Shown here: piece after piece, positions 44,969 through 54,053 of the stretch
Numbering within the stretch: position 1 is the stretch's first letter
Layout: every line of letters starts with the position of its first letter
NCBI GenBank assembly: GCA_015075005.1
Contig: JABTVC010000002.1
Span: 124,001-188,000 of the forward strand
Length of the DNA: 64,000 nucleotides
Origin: Planctomycetia bacterium
GTDB lineage: Bacteria; Planctomycetota; Brocadiia; Brocadiales; Brocadiaceae
Reading direction: 5' to 3'
Program-made: the position numbers and the translations under genes
Notes under the pieces: generated by a model
Seen by the model: only the letters and a program-made list of their open reading frames with translations
Database searches by the model: none
What the model was told of the DNA's origin: nothing

Positions 44969-45793
44969 TTATCTAAGACCTCCTCCCGCTGCCCTGCTTA
45001 TCTTTTCAGGCGTTTTTGCGCATCGAAATCCAATTTGTGGACTTTGCGTATACATCGGCACCCGATAACGCGCGGCACATCGTGCATAATGTCCAAAATA
45101 AAGAAATCCACCTCCGCGAATAACTTTTTGAAGACCGTCGTCGGGACCATTCGGGTTTTTTGCCGATGACAGAGAATAAAAATTTTGGTCGTAGTAATCA
45201 TTGCACCACTCCCATACATTTCCTGCCATGTCGTAACACCCGTAAGGACTCTTGCCGTTTTCGTACGTTCCCACGGGCTTTGTCTCTCTAAGACCAGACT
45301 CTCCGGATTCCCACACATTGCATTTTGTTTTATCAAATTTATTTCCCCATGGCCATAGACGCCTATCCGTACCCCGCGACGCTTTTTCCCATTCGGCTTC
45401 AGTTGGCAAACGTTTCCCTGCCCACTTCGCATATGCAGTGGCATCATCCCACGTGATACCCACTACAGGCTGCTTAGGGCCATTAAATCTGGCATCGTTC
45501 CAGCATCGCGGCATACGTGAATCTGTTTCGTCGACAAATTTTTTATATTGCTCGTTAGTTACTTCATATTTGTCAATATAAAAGGCATCTAAATAGACCG
45601 TATGTTCAGGCCCATCATAAATATTGTATGCCAGCATAAAAGTCCAATTATAACGGGTATTTTCTCCCATCGTAAACTCACCGGCAGGCACCAAAACCAT
45701 ATCGGAATACTTTTCTTCTGCTGCTGAAACATCCTTTACCAATTGACTGACCAGAATGAGTATAATTAAAATCATACATCCTTTTTTAAACAA
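44969..45793 (-). CDS. Exported formylglycine-generating-enzyme-like (SUMF1/FGE-sulfatase domain) protein
   Basis: A 274-residue protein with signal peptide (MILIILILVSQLVKDVSA) and a full FGE fold: VLVPAGEFTMGENTR, YEVTNEQYKKFV, WDDATAYAKWAGKRLPTEAEWEKASRG, YDMAGNVWEWCNDYYD and VIRGGGF. Bacterial relatives include true FGEs and many non-catalytic binding proteins. The paired cysteines of the copper site of true FGEs are not obvious here. It starts three bases after the upstream coiled-coil gene, so the two are co-transcribed. Confidence 0.85.
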   Translation of the reverse strand: MFKKGCMILIILILVSQLVKDVSAAEEKYSDMVLVPAGEFTMGENTRYNWTFMLAYNIYDGPEHTVYLDAFYIDKYEVTNEQYKKFVDETDSRMPRCWNDARFNGPKQPVVGITWDDATAYAKWAGKRLPTEAEWEKASRGTDRRLWPWGNKFDKTKCNVWESGESGLRETKPVGTYENGKSPYGCYDMAGNVWEWCNDYYDQNFYSLSSAKNPNGPDDGLQKVIRGGGFLYFGHYARCAARYRVPMYTQSPQIGFRCAKTPEKISRAAGGGLR

Positions 45794-45795
45794 TT

Positions 45796-46878
45796 TCAGT
45801 ATCTCCTTTTTGTTAAAACTTCATACCTCGCAATCTCTATCGGCGCATAACCAGATATAATTTCACTAAAGGATCTAATTTCATCTCGCTTGAAGGTTTT
45901 GATCGAAAAATCCTGGGTGAATACAAGCATATTGGAAACATTGTAAACCTTGATCATAAAAGTAGCAATACTCCTGTCTCTGTCCGACAAATTCTTTATT
46001 TCGCCCTTAATCTGCGAAGACGATCCAAAGAGAAGCAGATTTACATTTCGCATATAAAATCCGTCTCCTATCTCTTTAAAGCCCTCTTCTTCAGGCGTTG
46101 GTATATGTTCCGTTGCGGTCACCGCCGTTCCAGTCCCCTCTGCTACCGTCACCGTCTCGGTTCCCTCTGACATTTTAGCAATTGATGAAGGTGGTACCGA
46201 TGCTATCTCCGTTTTAGCAACACCAATACCTCCCTTTTCCAGTTTTTCCATCCGCATTTCCATATCTGAAACGGCCTTCGATTGTCCTTCAAAGATTTTT
46301 GCAGCCGAATCCAAAGAAGCCACACGTGTTTTAAAACTATCTTCAACCGTAGCAATCCTTTTCTCCTGTTCTCCCAATTTATCTTTCACTATCTTGTTCA
46401 AATCCTCGATAGCTTTTTTAATGGGATCCAAAGGTCTTTGTGCCTCCTGGTATCTTTTTTCGAGTACTGCTGTTTTCACTTCCTGATCTTCTACTCGTTT
46501 CGTAAGATCCGAAAGCAGTTTTTTTATAACATCCAGGGTCTTGCCAAAAGAATCCAGCATCAATCTAACCTCTCCTACCGATGTAGATTTCTCTATGCCT
46601 TCTAATCGCGAAACAATTGAATTCAACTTTCCTTCATTCCCTTTTATTGTCTTCTCGAATTCTTTTAAAGGGCTCAGACTATCACCCACACTTTTTTGAA
46701 GTGTGCTGAATTGTGATACCAGGCCATCAACATTCTTCATCCAGCCTGAAAGGGCCTTTTGAAAATCACCCAATTCCTTCAGGACTTGCTGTTCCCCGCC
46801 CTGATCCTCTGCATGCGTTGCGCCTGAAATGACAAGGAATAAAACCATGCTTATCAAGACCGAAATTATACCCTTCAT
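45796..46878 (-). CDS. Exported coiled-coil protein with a C-terminal beta domain
   Basis: 360 residues with signal peptide (ISVLISMVLFLVISGATHA) and a coiled coil over roughly 30-215 with heptad-like Leu/Ile spacing. A Thr/Glu-rich linker leads to a C-terminal ~90-residue domain (GFYMRNVNLLLFGSSSQIKG; RDRSIATFMIKVYN) similar to FxLYD-type extracellular beta domains. I do not recognise a specific family. Co-transcribed with the FGE-like gene, suggesting a shared periplasmic structure. Confidence 0.75.
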   Translation of the reverse strand: MKGIISVLISMVLFLVISGATHAEDQGGEQQVLKELGDFQKALSGWMKNVDGLVSQFSTLQKSVGDSLSPLKEFEKTIKGNEGKLNSIVSRLEGIEKSTSVGEVRLMLDSFGKTLDVIKKLLSDLTKRVEDQEVKTAVLEKRYQEAQRPLDPIKKAIEDLNKIVKDKLGEQEKRIATVEDSFKTRVASLDSAAKIFEGQSKAVSDMEMRMEKLEKGGIGVAKTEIASVPPSSIAKMSEGTETVTVAEGTGTAVTATEHIPTPEEEGFKEIGDGFYMRNVNLLLFGSSSQIKGEIKNLSDRDRSIATFMIKVYNVSNMLVFTQDFSIKTFKRDEIRSFSEIISGYAPIEIARYEVLTKRRY

Positions 46879-47133
46879 GAATAATGCTCCATCGAAAAAT
46901 GTGTAGTTTCTGTATTTTGTATCATGGTTAGTAGTTTAGCAAATAACTTTACACAGCGCAAATATTTCTCTGATCCACAAAAATAAAGACTTTGAAATTG
47001 ATTTTAAAGGACAATATTGGTATAAATAGATTCATTTACATAACTCGAACTACGGTATCGCACGTTTCACGCAAACAGGTGAATGCCACTTCGATCATTT
47101 ACAGAATATATAATCATTTTCAGAAAGGATGTT

Positions 47134-48723
47134 ATGCAGGTTTTAATTGCTGATGAACTTCCAGATATATGCATCGAGATACTTGAAAAGTCAGGCCTCG
47201 AAGTACTAAATAAACCAGGTATTAAAGCAGATGAGTTAAAAACCATAATCGGCACCTGTGATGGAATTATCCTGCGCAGTGGAACAAAAATTACCGCCGC
47301 CCTCATGGAAAAGGCTGATAAACTCAAGGCCATTTGCCGCGCAGGGGTTGGAGTAGATAATGTGGACGTATCCGCCGCCACAAAAAAAGGCGTCGTGGTC
47401 ATGAACACACCGGAAGGAAACATAACATCGACCGCCGAACTTGCTGTGGCATTACTCTTCTCTCTTTCGCGGTTTGTTCCTCAAGCCTGTGCATCAGTAA
47501 AGACAGGTAAATGGGAGAGGAAGAAGTTTACCGGTATTCAAATTGCGGGAAAGACAATCGGTATTATCGGCCTGGGCCGGGTTGGCAGGCAAGTTGCGAA
47601 ACGCGCTGCGGCTTTAGAGATGAAAGTAATTGGGTATGACCCGTTTATATCTCCCGAGATTACTGCTCAATATAGCATACATGTTGCGAAAAATCTCAAG
47701 GAATTACTCTCGCAAGCCGATTACATAACGATTCATATCCCTTTTAACAGTGAGACAAGGAACCTTATAACACAGAAAGAATTTTCGATAATGAAACCTG
47801 GCGTTCGTATTATCAATTGTGCGCGGGGCGGGCTTATCTCCGAAGAAGATCTCTGCCTTGCCATTAAGGACGGACGGGTTGCAGGGGCCGCCATCGATGT
47901 CTTTGATGTAGAACCACCCGTCGGCAATAAACTCCTTGAGCTAGATCAAGTCATAGCAACGCCTCACCTGGGGGCATCCACAGAAGAGGCCCAATTTGCA
48001 GTTGCGATAGAGGCCGCCGAACAAATGGCCGACGCACTTACCGGAAAGGGCTTTCGGAATGCGGTAAACCTCCCTCCATATAATATTGAGGAATATAACC
48101 TTCTGAAGCCCTATATTATACTGGCAGAAAAGATGGGATCGCTCCTCACCCAGCTCACCGTCGGAGGCATACAAGCTGTAGACATTATTTATTCGGGAGA
48201 AATCACCAAGCGGAATATTTGCCTGGTTACGGACAGTCTCATGGTTGGACTGCTCAAACCCGCCCTCGAAGACGGTGTAAATTTGGTCAGTGCGCCCCAT
48301 CTTATAGCAGAGCGTGGCATCAAGACCAATATCACCATCAGCAGCGGCTTGAGCAACTTTACGAGTCTCATTACCGCAAAAATACACACATCCTCTGGTG
48401 AAACCGTAATTTCCGGAACGGTCTTTGGTAAAAACGAGCCAAGACTTGTAGATATTAATGGTTATGGTGTAGAGGCCGTACTCGACGAGCACATGCTCGT
48501 CCTCTTTGGGAAGGATAAACCTGGTTTAATTGGAAATATCGGATGCGTGCTTGGCAACAAAAAGATTAATATAGCACACATGACTTTTGGCAGAAAGAAG
48601 AGCAGTGGTAATGCCATTACGATTATTAATGTTGACGCAGCTGTACCTCAAGAATGCCTTAACGAGATAGAACAACTTGACCACATGGAAGCAGCGCATC
48701 TCATTCATTTACAAAAATACTGA
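47134..48723 (+). CDS. serA: D-3-phosphoglycerate dehydrogenase
   Basis: First step of serine synthesis. The 529 residues begin at ATG 47134 (AGAAAGGAT upstream; an earlier ATG has no site). Substrate domain, then the NAD site GLGRVGRQVAKRA near 152, catalytic Arg in NCARGGLISEE, Glu in VFDVEPP and His in ATPHLGAST. A C-terminal intervening and ACT domain (LFGKDKPGLIGNIGCVL) follows. This is the long, regulated form. Confidence 0.95.
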   Translation: MQVLIADELPDICIEILEKSGLEVLNKPGIKADELKTIIGTCDGIILRSGTKITAALMEKADKLKAICRAGVGVDNVDVSAATKKGVVVMNTPEGNITSTAELAVALLFSLSRFVPQACASVKTGKWERKKFTGIQIAGKTIGIIGLGRVGRQVAKRAAALEMKVIGYDPFISPEITAQYSIHVAKNLKELLSQADYITIHIPFNSETRNLITQKEFSIMKPGVRIINCARGGLISEEDLCLAIKDGRVAGAAIDVFDVEPPVGNKLLELDQVIATPHLGASTEEAQFAVAIEAAEQMADALTGKGFRNAVNLPPYNIEEYNLLKPYIILAEKMGSLLTQLTVGGIQAVDIIYSGEITKRNICLVTDSLMVGLLKPALEDGVNLVSAPHLIAERGIKTNITISSGLSNFTSLITAKIHTSSGETVISGTVFGKNEPRLVDINGYGVEAVLDEHMLVLFGKDKPGLIGNIGCVLGNKKINIAHMTFGRKKSSGNAITIINVDAAVPQECLNEIEQLDHMEAAHLIHLQKY

Positions 48724-48899
48724 CACAATGCCGCCCTTGCAGCATACCGAGGCCTTAAAATACTGTATAAGTTCCGTGAGTTTTCTCACCGGAATTTCAG
48801 GGCGGATGAACCTGTTTTTTCCCAGTAAGGCCGCTTTAGATGCAGGAGGAATCAATGTTAATACCTTACAACACGGCCGACGTACCGGCAGAACAATCT

Positions 48900-49625
48900 T
48901 CATCCCATTAAACGCATGGCATTTATTTGCGGCAACCCCGCCTTATAGATTTTATCCACGGCATCGTGGATATTGTATTTCACTCGCCTGATTTGTACAA
49001 CCTTTTTTTTTGCATCATAAATAGCACACGATGCCCTGATGTCCCAATCTCGTGGCTGCCCCACGCTTCCTATGTTGATAAGCACCTTATCTGCGTTGCT
49101 CACATCAAAAGAGCCCCCCCGGTCCACACGAATATTCCCTCCCTCCAAAAAAATGGCCAAGGGCACATGCGTATGACCATAAAAACAAATCCGGGTATTG
49201 AGGATATCAAAGGTTAGTTGCGCATCAGCCCCTGTCGTTATATAATCAAAAAACTCGGGACGATTCAACGAGGCATGCACCAGGGTAATGTCTTCAAATT
49301 CTTCAACTAAGGGCAAATTCTTCAGGAACTCTACATAATCGTCAGAAAGCTGTTGGGCCGTCCATACAATTGCATTCCTTGCGTCAGCATGAAAATAACT
49401 CGCAGGAAATTTCCCCACCGCTGCATAATCATGATTTCCCGCCACAACGGTACACTTCAACTCGCTTATTACCTCGATACATGGCATTGGTTCGGCAGCA
49501 TAGCCAATAATATCGCCCGTACATAATATCTTGTCGACGTGTTCCCCCCGCAATTCGTCCATTACCGCCTTTAAGGCGTCATAGTTACTATGAACGTCTC
49601 CAATCAAGCCGTAAATCAACAACAA
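48900..49625 (-). CDS. Metallophosphoesterase family protein
   Basis: A calcineurin-like phosphoesterase of about 241 residues. The metal-binding motifs are complete: GDVHSN, GDIIGYA, GNHD, HASLN and GHTH. The start is taken at a TTG near 49625, preceded by GGAAAGGA; the upstream frame would overlap the ABC-2 gene by 47 bases. Relatives include YfcE/MJ0936-type phosphodiesterases. The substrate is unknown. Confidence 0.87.
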   Translation of the reverse strand: MLLIYGLIGDVHSNYDALKAVMDELRGEHVDKILCTGDIIGYAAEPMPCIEVISELKCTVVAGNHDYAAVGKFPASYFHADARNAIVWTAQQLSDDYVEFLKNLPLVEEFEDITLVHASLNRPEFFDYITTGADAQLTFDILNTRICFYGHTHVPLAIFLEGGNIRVDRGGSFDVSNADKVLINIGSVGQPRDWDIRASCAIYDAKKKVVQIRRVKYNIHDAVDKIYKAGLPQINAMRLMG

Positions 49626-49656
49626 GTCCTTTCCTGCACTATAGATACAACAACTA

Positions 49657-50451
49657 TCAACACTCTTTTCTGTCGAATAATTCGCATGACAACAAGATAA
49701 CAAAGGTTGTATAGAGCACGGCGTACACCATCAACAGCGCGACTTGATACAAACTCAGCGATCCAAATTTTTCACCAACAGCACTAAAGTCCTCAAGGTT
49801 TGGGAAAACCATAAAAAAAGGCACCAGACACCACGCAGGCCACTCCCCACCCATTCTGAGCGCACCCTGGAAATAACTCGTTAAATTCCCAAAGATATAG
49901 ATAGCCATGCAACAGCACAGATTTGACACCATCCCCAGAAATATGGAGCCCGCAATCGCTATAGCACACAAAATGGCAATTGGAAAAAATGAAAATACCA
50001 GTTGAAAAACTGTCGGGTAGCCCACCTGGGCAAATGCTGCGGAAAAGCCGGTGTGGCCACCAAGAGACGCCTGCATGCACAGCGAACAGGTCAGGATCGC
50101 GCCCATGAGTACAAAAATTACGGAAACTGCAACAAGTATTCCAAAATATTTACCTACGACAACCGAGTTTTTGCCGACAGGCTTGGACAACAGCATCACG
50201 ATAGTACCCCTTTCCAGTTCTCCGGAAATCGAATTTGCCGCACTCAATGACGCAAGAGCCAGGCAACACATCGTAATCGTGGATATGCCCATATCCCTTA
50301 TCATCACCGACTCGTCTCCAAAGGCAAACAGGGTAAAGGAAAACGAACAGAGCACCAATGCTGCCCCGCCACCAGCAATAACGTAAAAGACCGTCTGCCG
50401 CATGACGTCCCGTGCAGTATTGCCTGCAATAGCAATCATGCCTCTATTCAT
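49657..50451 (-). CDS. ABC-2 type transport permease without adjacent ATPase
   Basis: A 264-residue protein with six hydrophobic segments in the ABC-2 arrangement (SANSISGELERGTIVMLLSKPV between helices 2 and 3 is the typical cytoplasmic signature). Such permeases work with a separate ATPase, which is not found on either side. The gene is divergent from parB, with a parS site between. Confidence 0.75.
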   Translation of the reverse strand: MNRGMIAIAGNTARDVMRQTVFYVIAGGGAALVLCSFSFTLFAFGDESVMIRDMGISTITMCCLALASLSAANSISGELERGTIVMLLSKPVGKNSVVVGKYFGILVAVSVIFVLMGAILTCSLCMQASLGGHTGFSAAFAQVGYPTVFQLVFSFFPIAILCAIAIAGSIFLGMVSNLCCCMAIYIFGNLTSYFQGALRMGGEWPAWCLVPFFMVFPNLEDFSAVGEKFGSLSLYQVALLMVYAVLYTTFVILLSCELFDRKEC

Positions 50452-50496
50452 AAAAACCCTTGCAAATCAAAAAAAATCTCATACACTACCTAGATA

Positions 50497-50512
50497 TGTT
50501 TCACGTGAAACA
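50497..50512. promoter_or_regulatory. parS site
   Basis: TGTTTCACGTGAAACA is a perfect 16-base palindrome and matches the bacterial chromosomal parS consensus exactly. It lies 87 bases before the parB start. Confidence 0.95.
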
Positions 50513-50598
50513 TCGATCCCTCGTGCAATGCATGACAGATGATAGCATTCCGGGATAGGAAATGCAATCGAAAAGCCACCAGAAAAGGAGTTCGTATC

Positions 50599-51465
50599 AT
50601 GTCGAAAAAGGAGAAACTCAGCCGCAGCCTTCAGTCGCTCCTTGGAGGAGTTATTGGAATCGAAGCCGACGCAGGGCAAGACGTAATCATGAAGCTCAAC
50701 CCGGAAGACATCCATCCAAACGACCAGCAACCGCGCCACTTTTTTAGCGAAGAAGAGATGCAAGGTCTCGCAGAATCCATCAAGAAGCACGGCATTTTGC
50801 AACCTGTTATCGTGAAGCCCCTCTCGCATGGATACATGCTGATTGCCGGAGAGCGACGCTGGCGGGCGGCAAGACATCTTGGACTGAAAGAGATACCTGC
50901 CATCGTCAGGCACTCCGATGGGGCAAACACCCTGGAGATCGCTCTCATAGAAAATATTCAACGGGAAGACCTCAGCCCCATAGAAAAAGCCATGGGATTC
51001 AAAGAACTCATAAACAAATTTGGACTCACCCAGGAACAGGTAGCAAAGGCCATGGGTAAAGACCGCAGCTCCGTGACCAACTATCTCCGGCTCCTTGACC
51101 TGCCACAGGAAATCCAGGACAATGTTTCACGTGGAACATTATCCATGGGACATGCACGGGCAATCCTTGTCATACAGAATCAAGAAGCACAGCTGGCGCT
51201 TTGCGAACGCATTACGAAGGACGGATTATCGGTTCGGGAGGTGGAGGAGATCGTTTCGATGGAAAAAAGACAAACAAGGCCAAAGGAATCGACCGCGGCA
51301 AGGGCCTCAGACCCTCACATCGAAGACCTGGAAGACCGGTTTCGCAGGTTTTTTGGAACAAAGGTTACCATCAAGGAAAGGAAGGGCAGGGGGAGGATCT
51401 TGATTGCATTTCATTCAAGCGAGGAATTTAGCAGGATTGCGAACGCCTTAGGGATTCGTCTATAA
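50599..51465 (+). CDS. parB: Chromosome partition protein ParB
   Basis: A 288-residue CTPase that loads on parS and spreads to organise the origin region. ATG 50599 follows AAAAGGAG at a good distance. Motifs: DIHPNDQQPRHFFSEEEM, the CTP-binding GERRWRAARHLG, ENIQREDLSPIEKA, the parS-reading helix-turn-helix (LTQEQVAKAMGKDRSSVTNYLRLL) and a C-terminal dimer domain. No parA lies next to it in the window. Confidence 0.95.
   Translation: MSKKEKLSRSLQSLLGGVIGIEADAGQDVIMKLNPEDIHPNDQQPRHFFSEEEMQGLAESIKKHGILQPVIVKPLSHGYMLIAGERRWRAARHLGLKEIPAIVRHSDGANTLEIALIENIQREDLSPIEKAMGFKELINKFGLTQEQVAKAMGKDRSSVTNYLRLLDLPQEIQDNVSRGTLSMGHARAILVIQNQEAQLALCERITKDGLSVREVEEIVSMEKRQTRPKESTAARASDPHIEDLEDRFRRFFGTKVTIKERKGRGRILIAFHSSEEFSRIANALGIRL
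51123..51138. promoter_or_regulatory. parS site inside parB
   Basis: TGTTTCACGTGGAACA differs from the palindromic site at 50497 by one base and still fits the parS consensus. It is read as coding sequence within parB, an arrangement known in other bacteria. Confidence 0.85.
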
Positions 51466-51769
51466 TGCAGGTATTGACTAAATATCCAACAATAGTCGTC
51501 TTTGCCCAATTCCACCCACCACTTTTGTTGTTAGGCATGCAGGCCATTCCCATAGCGCCTGGCAAAAGAGTACCTCCGGCCTTCACGTTATTTAGACCAG
51601 GACAATTGGCCTCAGCTTTCCATTTACTCGCCTTGATTCAACAACACACCAATACGTATGACCCTGGAGTTTTTTGATTGAATGGTAGCCATAAGCGTTT
51701 GTAGTTAGTGCATACACAAATCGCCATGCAAAAATAGCCGCAACCCATTACCTCTGCACTGGTTGAGCA

Positions 51770-52038
51770 ACATTGTTTGCGGCTTATTGCCTCCACACTA
51801 CTTTGCGAAATCTTGCACGGGGACGAGCCGCGGGGCTGACCTCTGAAACCGTTTTGAATAAATTGTCGAACATTCAAATGATTGATGTTCATTTACCAGC
51901 CACCGATGGCCGTCACGTTGTCATGAGCCGCTATACTCAACCGGAAAAGGTGTTTCTCTTCTTTTAGCGTAACTGGGATTGACGCTTCCTGATCAACCGC
52001 CGCCTAAGGTTTATGCCACTGGACAGACGGGTCTGTAG
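51770..52038 (+). pseudogene. Transposase C-terminal remnant
   Basis: The fragment reads ARGRAAGLTSETVLNKLSNIQ, VHLPATDGRHVVMSRYTQPEK, and after a frame shift LTLPDQPPPKVYATGQTGL with a stop at 52036-52038. This is the familiar C-terminus of IS1634-group transposases (GLTSEEAL, RYTEPE, LPxQPPPRI). No catalytic residues remain. A short inverted repeat near 52042-52112 (CGACCTT and AAGGTCG) may be an element end. Confidence 0.65.
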
Positions 52039-52129
52039 TGCCGACCTTTTTATATGACCCCTTGTATTTACTGGCTTAGCGGCTCGTGTACCCCTCGAAT
52101 TGCGAAGGTCGGGCTAAATCTTAAATAAT

Positions 52130-52815
52130 TGGCGAGAAATGCTTATACTAACGCAATAGAAAATATCAATATTTATTATTTAAGATGCAACCCTCACTGG
52201 AACTCAATCTGCGCTGGTCAATTCCAAAACGATCTTCTGCGGAACAGGCACTACCCTGTCTATACTGCCCTTTCCATGGACAGTATTGTCGATCGTAATG
52301 TCCCAATCTGGAGAGCCGGATTTATCCAGTAACGCCATTCATCGTAACGTTTTCCAGCCGACAAATGAGGAACGGATAGCAGTGACGATGCTCGCAAAAC
52401 TGATGCCTTGCGATCTTCATCCACCGGTGGGGACACCTCCGTTTGCTGTTGTATAGGAGTCCCTGTTTCCGATACGCGCTGCGGCTGTTGCATATCAGAA
52501 AGAGGGGGACATGTTGGCGTTATCACCTCATCATGTGACGAAGATACATGTTCCTTCCATAGTTGTGACTCAAAGAAGAGAGACAGTGCATGCGCTGCCT
52601 GCTTTTGCTGTTCGGGTGACTGATTCTTTTTTTGCAATTTTCCGATGAACAAACCTACCTGTTCCGATTGGGAATCAGGAAGCGGATACTTGCTTGGAAA
52701 TCAAAATAATACCGAAGTCACTTCCTGTAGTCCGCGTAACGGCTAGAGGAATCGCCCGCTTCTTAATGGCGTCCTCATACTGAGCCAAAATATCATCTGG
52801 TATCAGTTGCATAGT
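52130..52815 (-). pseudogene. Integron integrase (IntI-like tyrosine recombinase) pseudogene, left copy
   Basis: On the minus strand from ATG 52815: MQLIPDDILAQYEDAIKKR, then in shifting frames YRK-stop-LRYYFDF, LPDSQSEQVGLFIGKLQKKNQ and SPEQQKQAAHALSLFFESQ, the typical N-terminal SAM-like domain of integron-type integrases. A later piece reads DITIDNTVHGKGSIDRVVPV, the catalytic-core strand pair ending in VP. At least one in-frame stop, two frame changes and large deletions are present. The 5' end faces right, towards the + strand cassettes, which is the normal geometry of an integron. Confidence 0.7.
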
Positions 52816-52898
52816 ATCTTATAAAATTATTTTTACATTTTCAGCAAAATATATTTTCACGAATAAGACTTGTCCTCATGAAAATGGGGAGAAGTAAT

Positions 52899-52982
52899 CA
52901 CACAGAGACACGAAGCCACAAAGAATGATGAATAATTAATGGGGATATACCATAAATCTTTGTGTCTTGGTGGCTTTGTGTG
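52899..52982. repeat. Imperfect inverted repeat (84 bases)
   Basis: CACACAGAGACACGAAGCCA and following bases (to 52923) are complemented by 52958-52982 with few mismatches, around a 34-base loop. It looks like a small palindromic element of a type seen between genes in many environmental bacteria. It lies between the left intI remnant and the first cassette. Confidence 0.7.
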
Positions 52983-53159
52983 AGGAAACAGAAGGCCTTT
53001 CTTTTCCGACTCGTTCGGGTTATGAATAAGAGACGACTAATATCGGAAAGAGCGTATTAGTCATTTGAAAGGTATAAGATATAATGATATTCAGTAGACA
53101 TGTCAGTATTTCTTTTAATAGTATTGAAAGAATAAATACTTTGTGCTACAGTCTTTAAT

Positions 53160-53182
53160 GACTATCTAATAACTTGTTAGCC
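53160..53182 (+). other. Candidate attI/first cassette boundary
   Basis: A core site GTTAGCC (53176-53182) lies between the left intI remnant and the first + strand cassette gene. The preceding TCTAATAAC resembles an inverse core. Integron recombination would occur between G and TTAGCC. Confidence 0.4.
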
Positions 53183-53205
53183 ATCACAAAACGGGTTTCT
53201 TCAAC

Positions 53206-53883
53206 TTGGCCAGAACGACAACAAGATATTTGAGCTTCGAGACGTTGCAAACGCAAGGCGGCAGCGCAAACACTGTCATCAAATTGATGATGGCCTGCAA
53301 TGACCTTTCTCTGGCAAACCAATCGCTCTCCGAATGGAAAAGTGAATTGCCGATCGAGAGGAAGTTTCGCCAGACTGGCGCAGGAATGTACTTTGTAAGG
53401 GCACAGCTTGCCCACCTCCATGAAGGCTTGAAAGTCATCGAAGAAATCAAGAATGCCCCGGTTCTCATGGCGCTTGTTGCTCGCTGCGACAGTCAAACTC
53501 AACAATCATTCAAGGAGCTCGAGCAGTTCCTGCCCAAAGCTCTGAAGCGTTCCGAGTTTGAGCAACTCGTTGGTCGTGTCCGGCACAACTTGACGTTCCA
53601 CTACGATGAAAGCGGAAAACTTATCGAGCAAGCGGTTTCAGATAGAGCCGCGCGACACGACGCGAGAATGTCGTCAATAACCAGAGGTGATACAGCTTAC
53701 CACTGGTATTTCAAGGTTGCCGACGACGTTGTAGATAGCATAGTGGTTCGCCAAATCTGGAACATCCCGCGTGAACTGGATGTCCGCGTCGAAGCTGATC
53801 GAATAGCCGACCGAGTTCACCAAATATTTCTTTGGTTTGTCGATTTCTCTGGGGAGTTTATATGGAAATTCTGCGAAAAATGA
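53206..53883 (+). CDS. Cassette-encoded protein of unknown function, mostly helical
   Basis: 225 residues if TTG 53206 is the start; no ATG is available and the frame is open a little further upstream. The composition suggests an all-helical protein (SFKELEQFLPKALKRSEFEQ; NLTFHYDESGKLIEQAV). The RHNLTFHYDE motif, Arg-x4-His, resembles the HEPN-like R-x4-6-H signature of abortive-infection and RNase domains, but I do not claim the family. An attC site begins seven bases after the stop, so it is the first cassette of the left array. Confidence 0.6.
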   Translation: MARTTTRYLSFETLQTQGGSANTVIKLMMACNDLSLANQSLSEWKSELPIERKFRQTGAGMYFVRAQLAHLHEGLKVIEEIKNAPVLMALVARCDSQTQQSFKELEQFLPKALKRSEFEQLVGRVRHNLTFHYDESGKLIEQAVSDRAARHDARMSSITRGDTAYHWYFKVADDVVDSIVVRQIWNIPRELDVRVEADRIADRVHQIFLWFVDFSGEFIWKFCEK

Positions 53884-53889
53884 TGGCTA

Positions 53890-53953
53890 ACCTAACGTTC
53901 AAGCGGGACTGCCGCGAAGCAGCCCGCGTCAGCCCCTCAACTTAACGTTATAA
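53890..53953 (+). repeat. attC site 1
   Basis: Sixty-four bases from inverse core ACCTAAC to core GTTATAA. The inner arms GCGGGACTGC and GCAGCCCGC form a hairpin around CGCGAA. It follows the stop codon of the first cassette gene directly. Confidence 0.75.
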
Positions 53954-54053
53954 AAAAATGAGTCAGAGAGCATTTGTTTCTAATATTAGAGAATAATTCT
54001 CTCTAACCCTGTGTTCGGGGTTGGACAACCATTTTAAAGCCTGGAGGTAGAAC

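Noticed and set aside
47941-48492. 183-codon open frame on the minus strand
   Set aside because: Antisense to serA, no ribosome-binding site and no recognisable domain.
49657-51465. Possible replication origin next to parB/parS
   Set aside because: No dnaA, dnaN or DnaA-box cluster is visible, and parS sites alone do not define an origin.
51465-51677. 70-codon open frame after parB
   Set aside because: Low-complexity Leu/Pro-rich translation, no ribosome-binding site and no similarity; probably remnant DNA next to the transposase fragment.
52260-52652. 130-codon minus-strand frame taken as an intact small gene
   Set aside because: Its sequence is the middle of an integrase N-terminal domain, with related sequence before and after it in other frames, so it belongs to the intI pseudogene.
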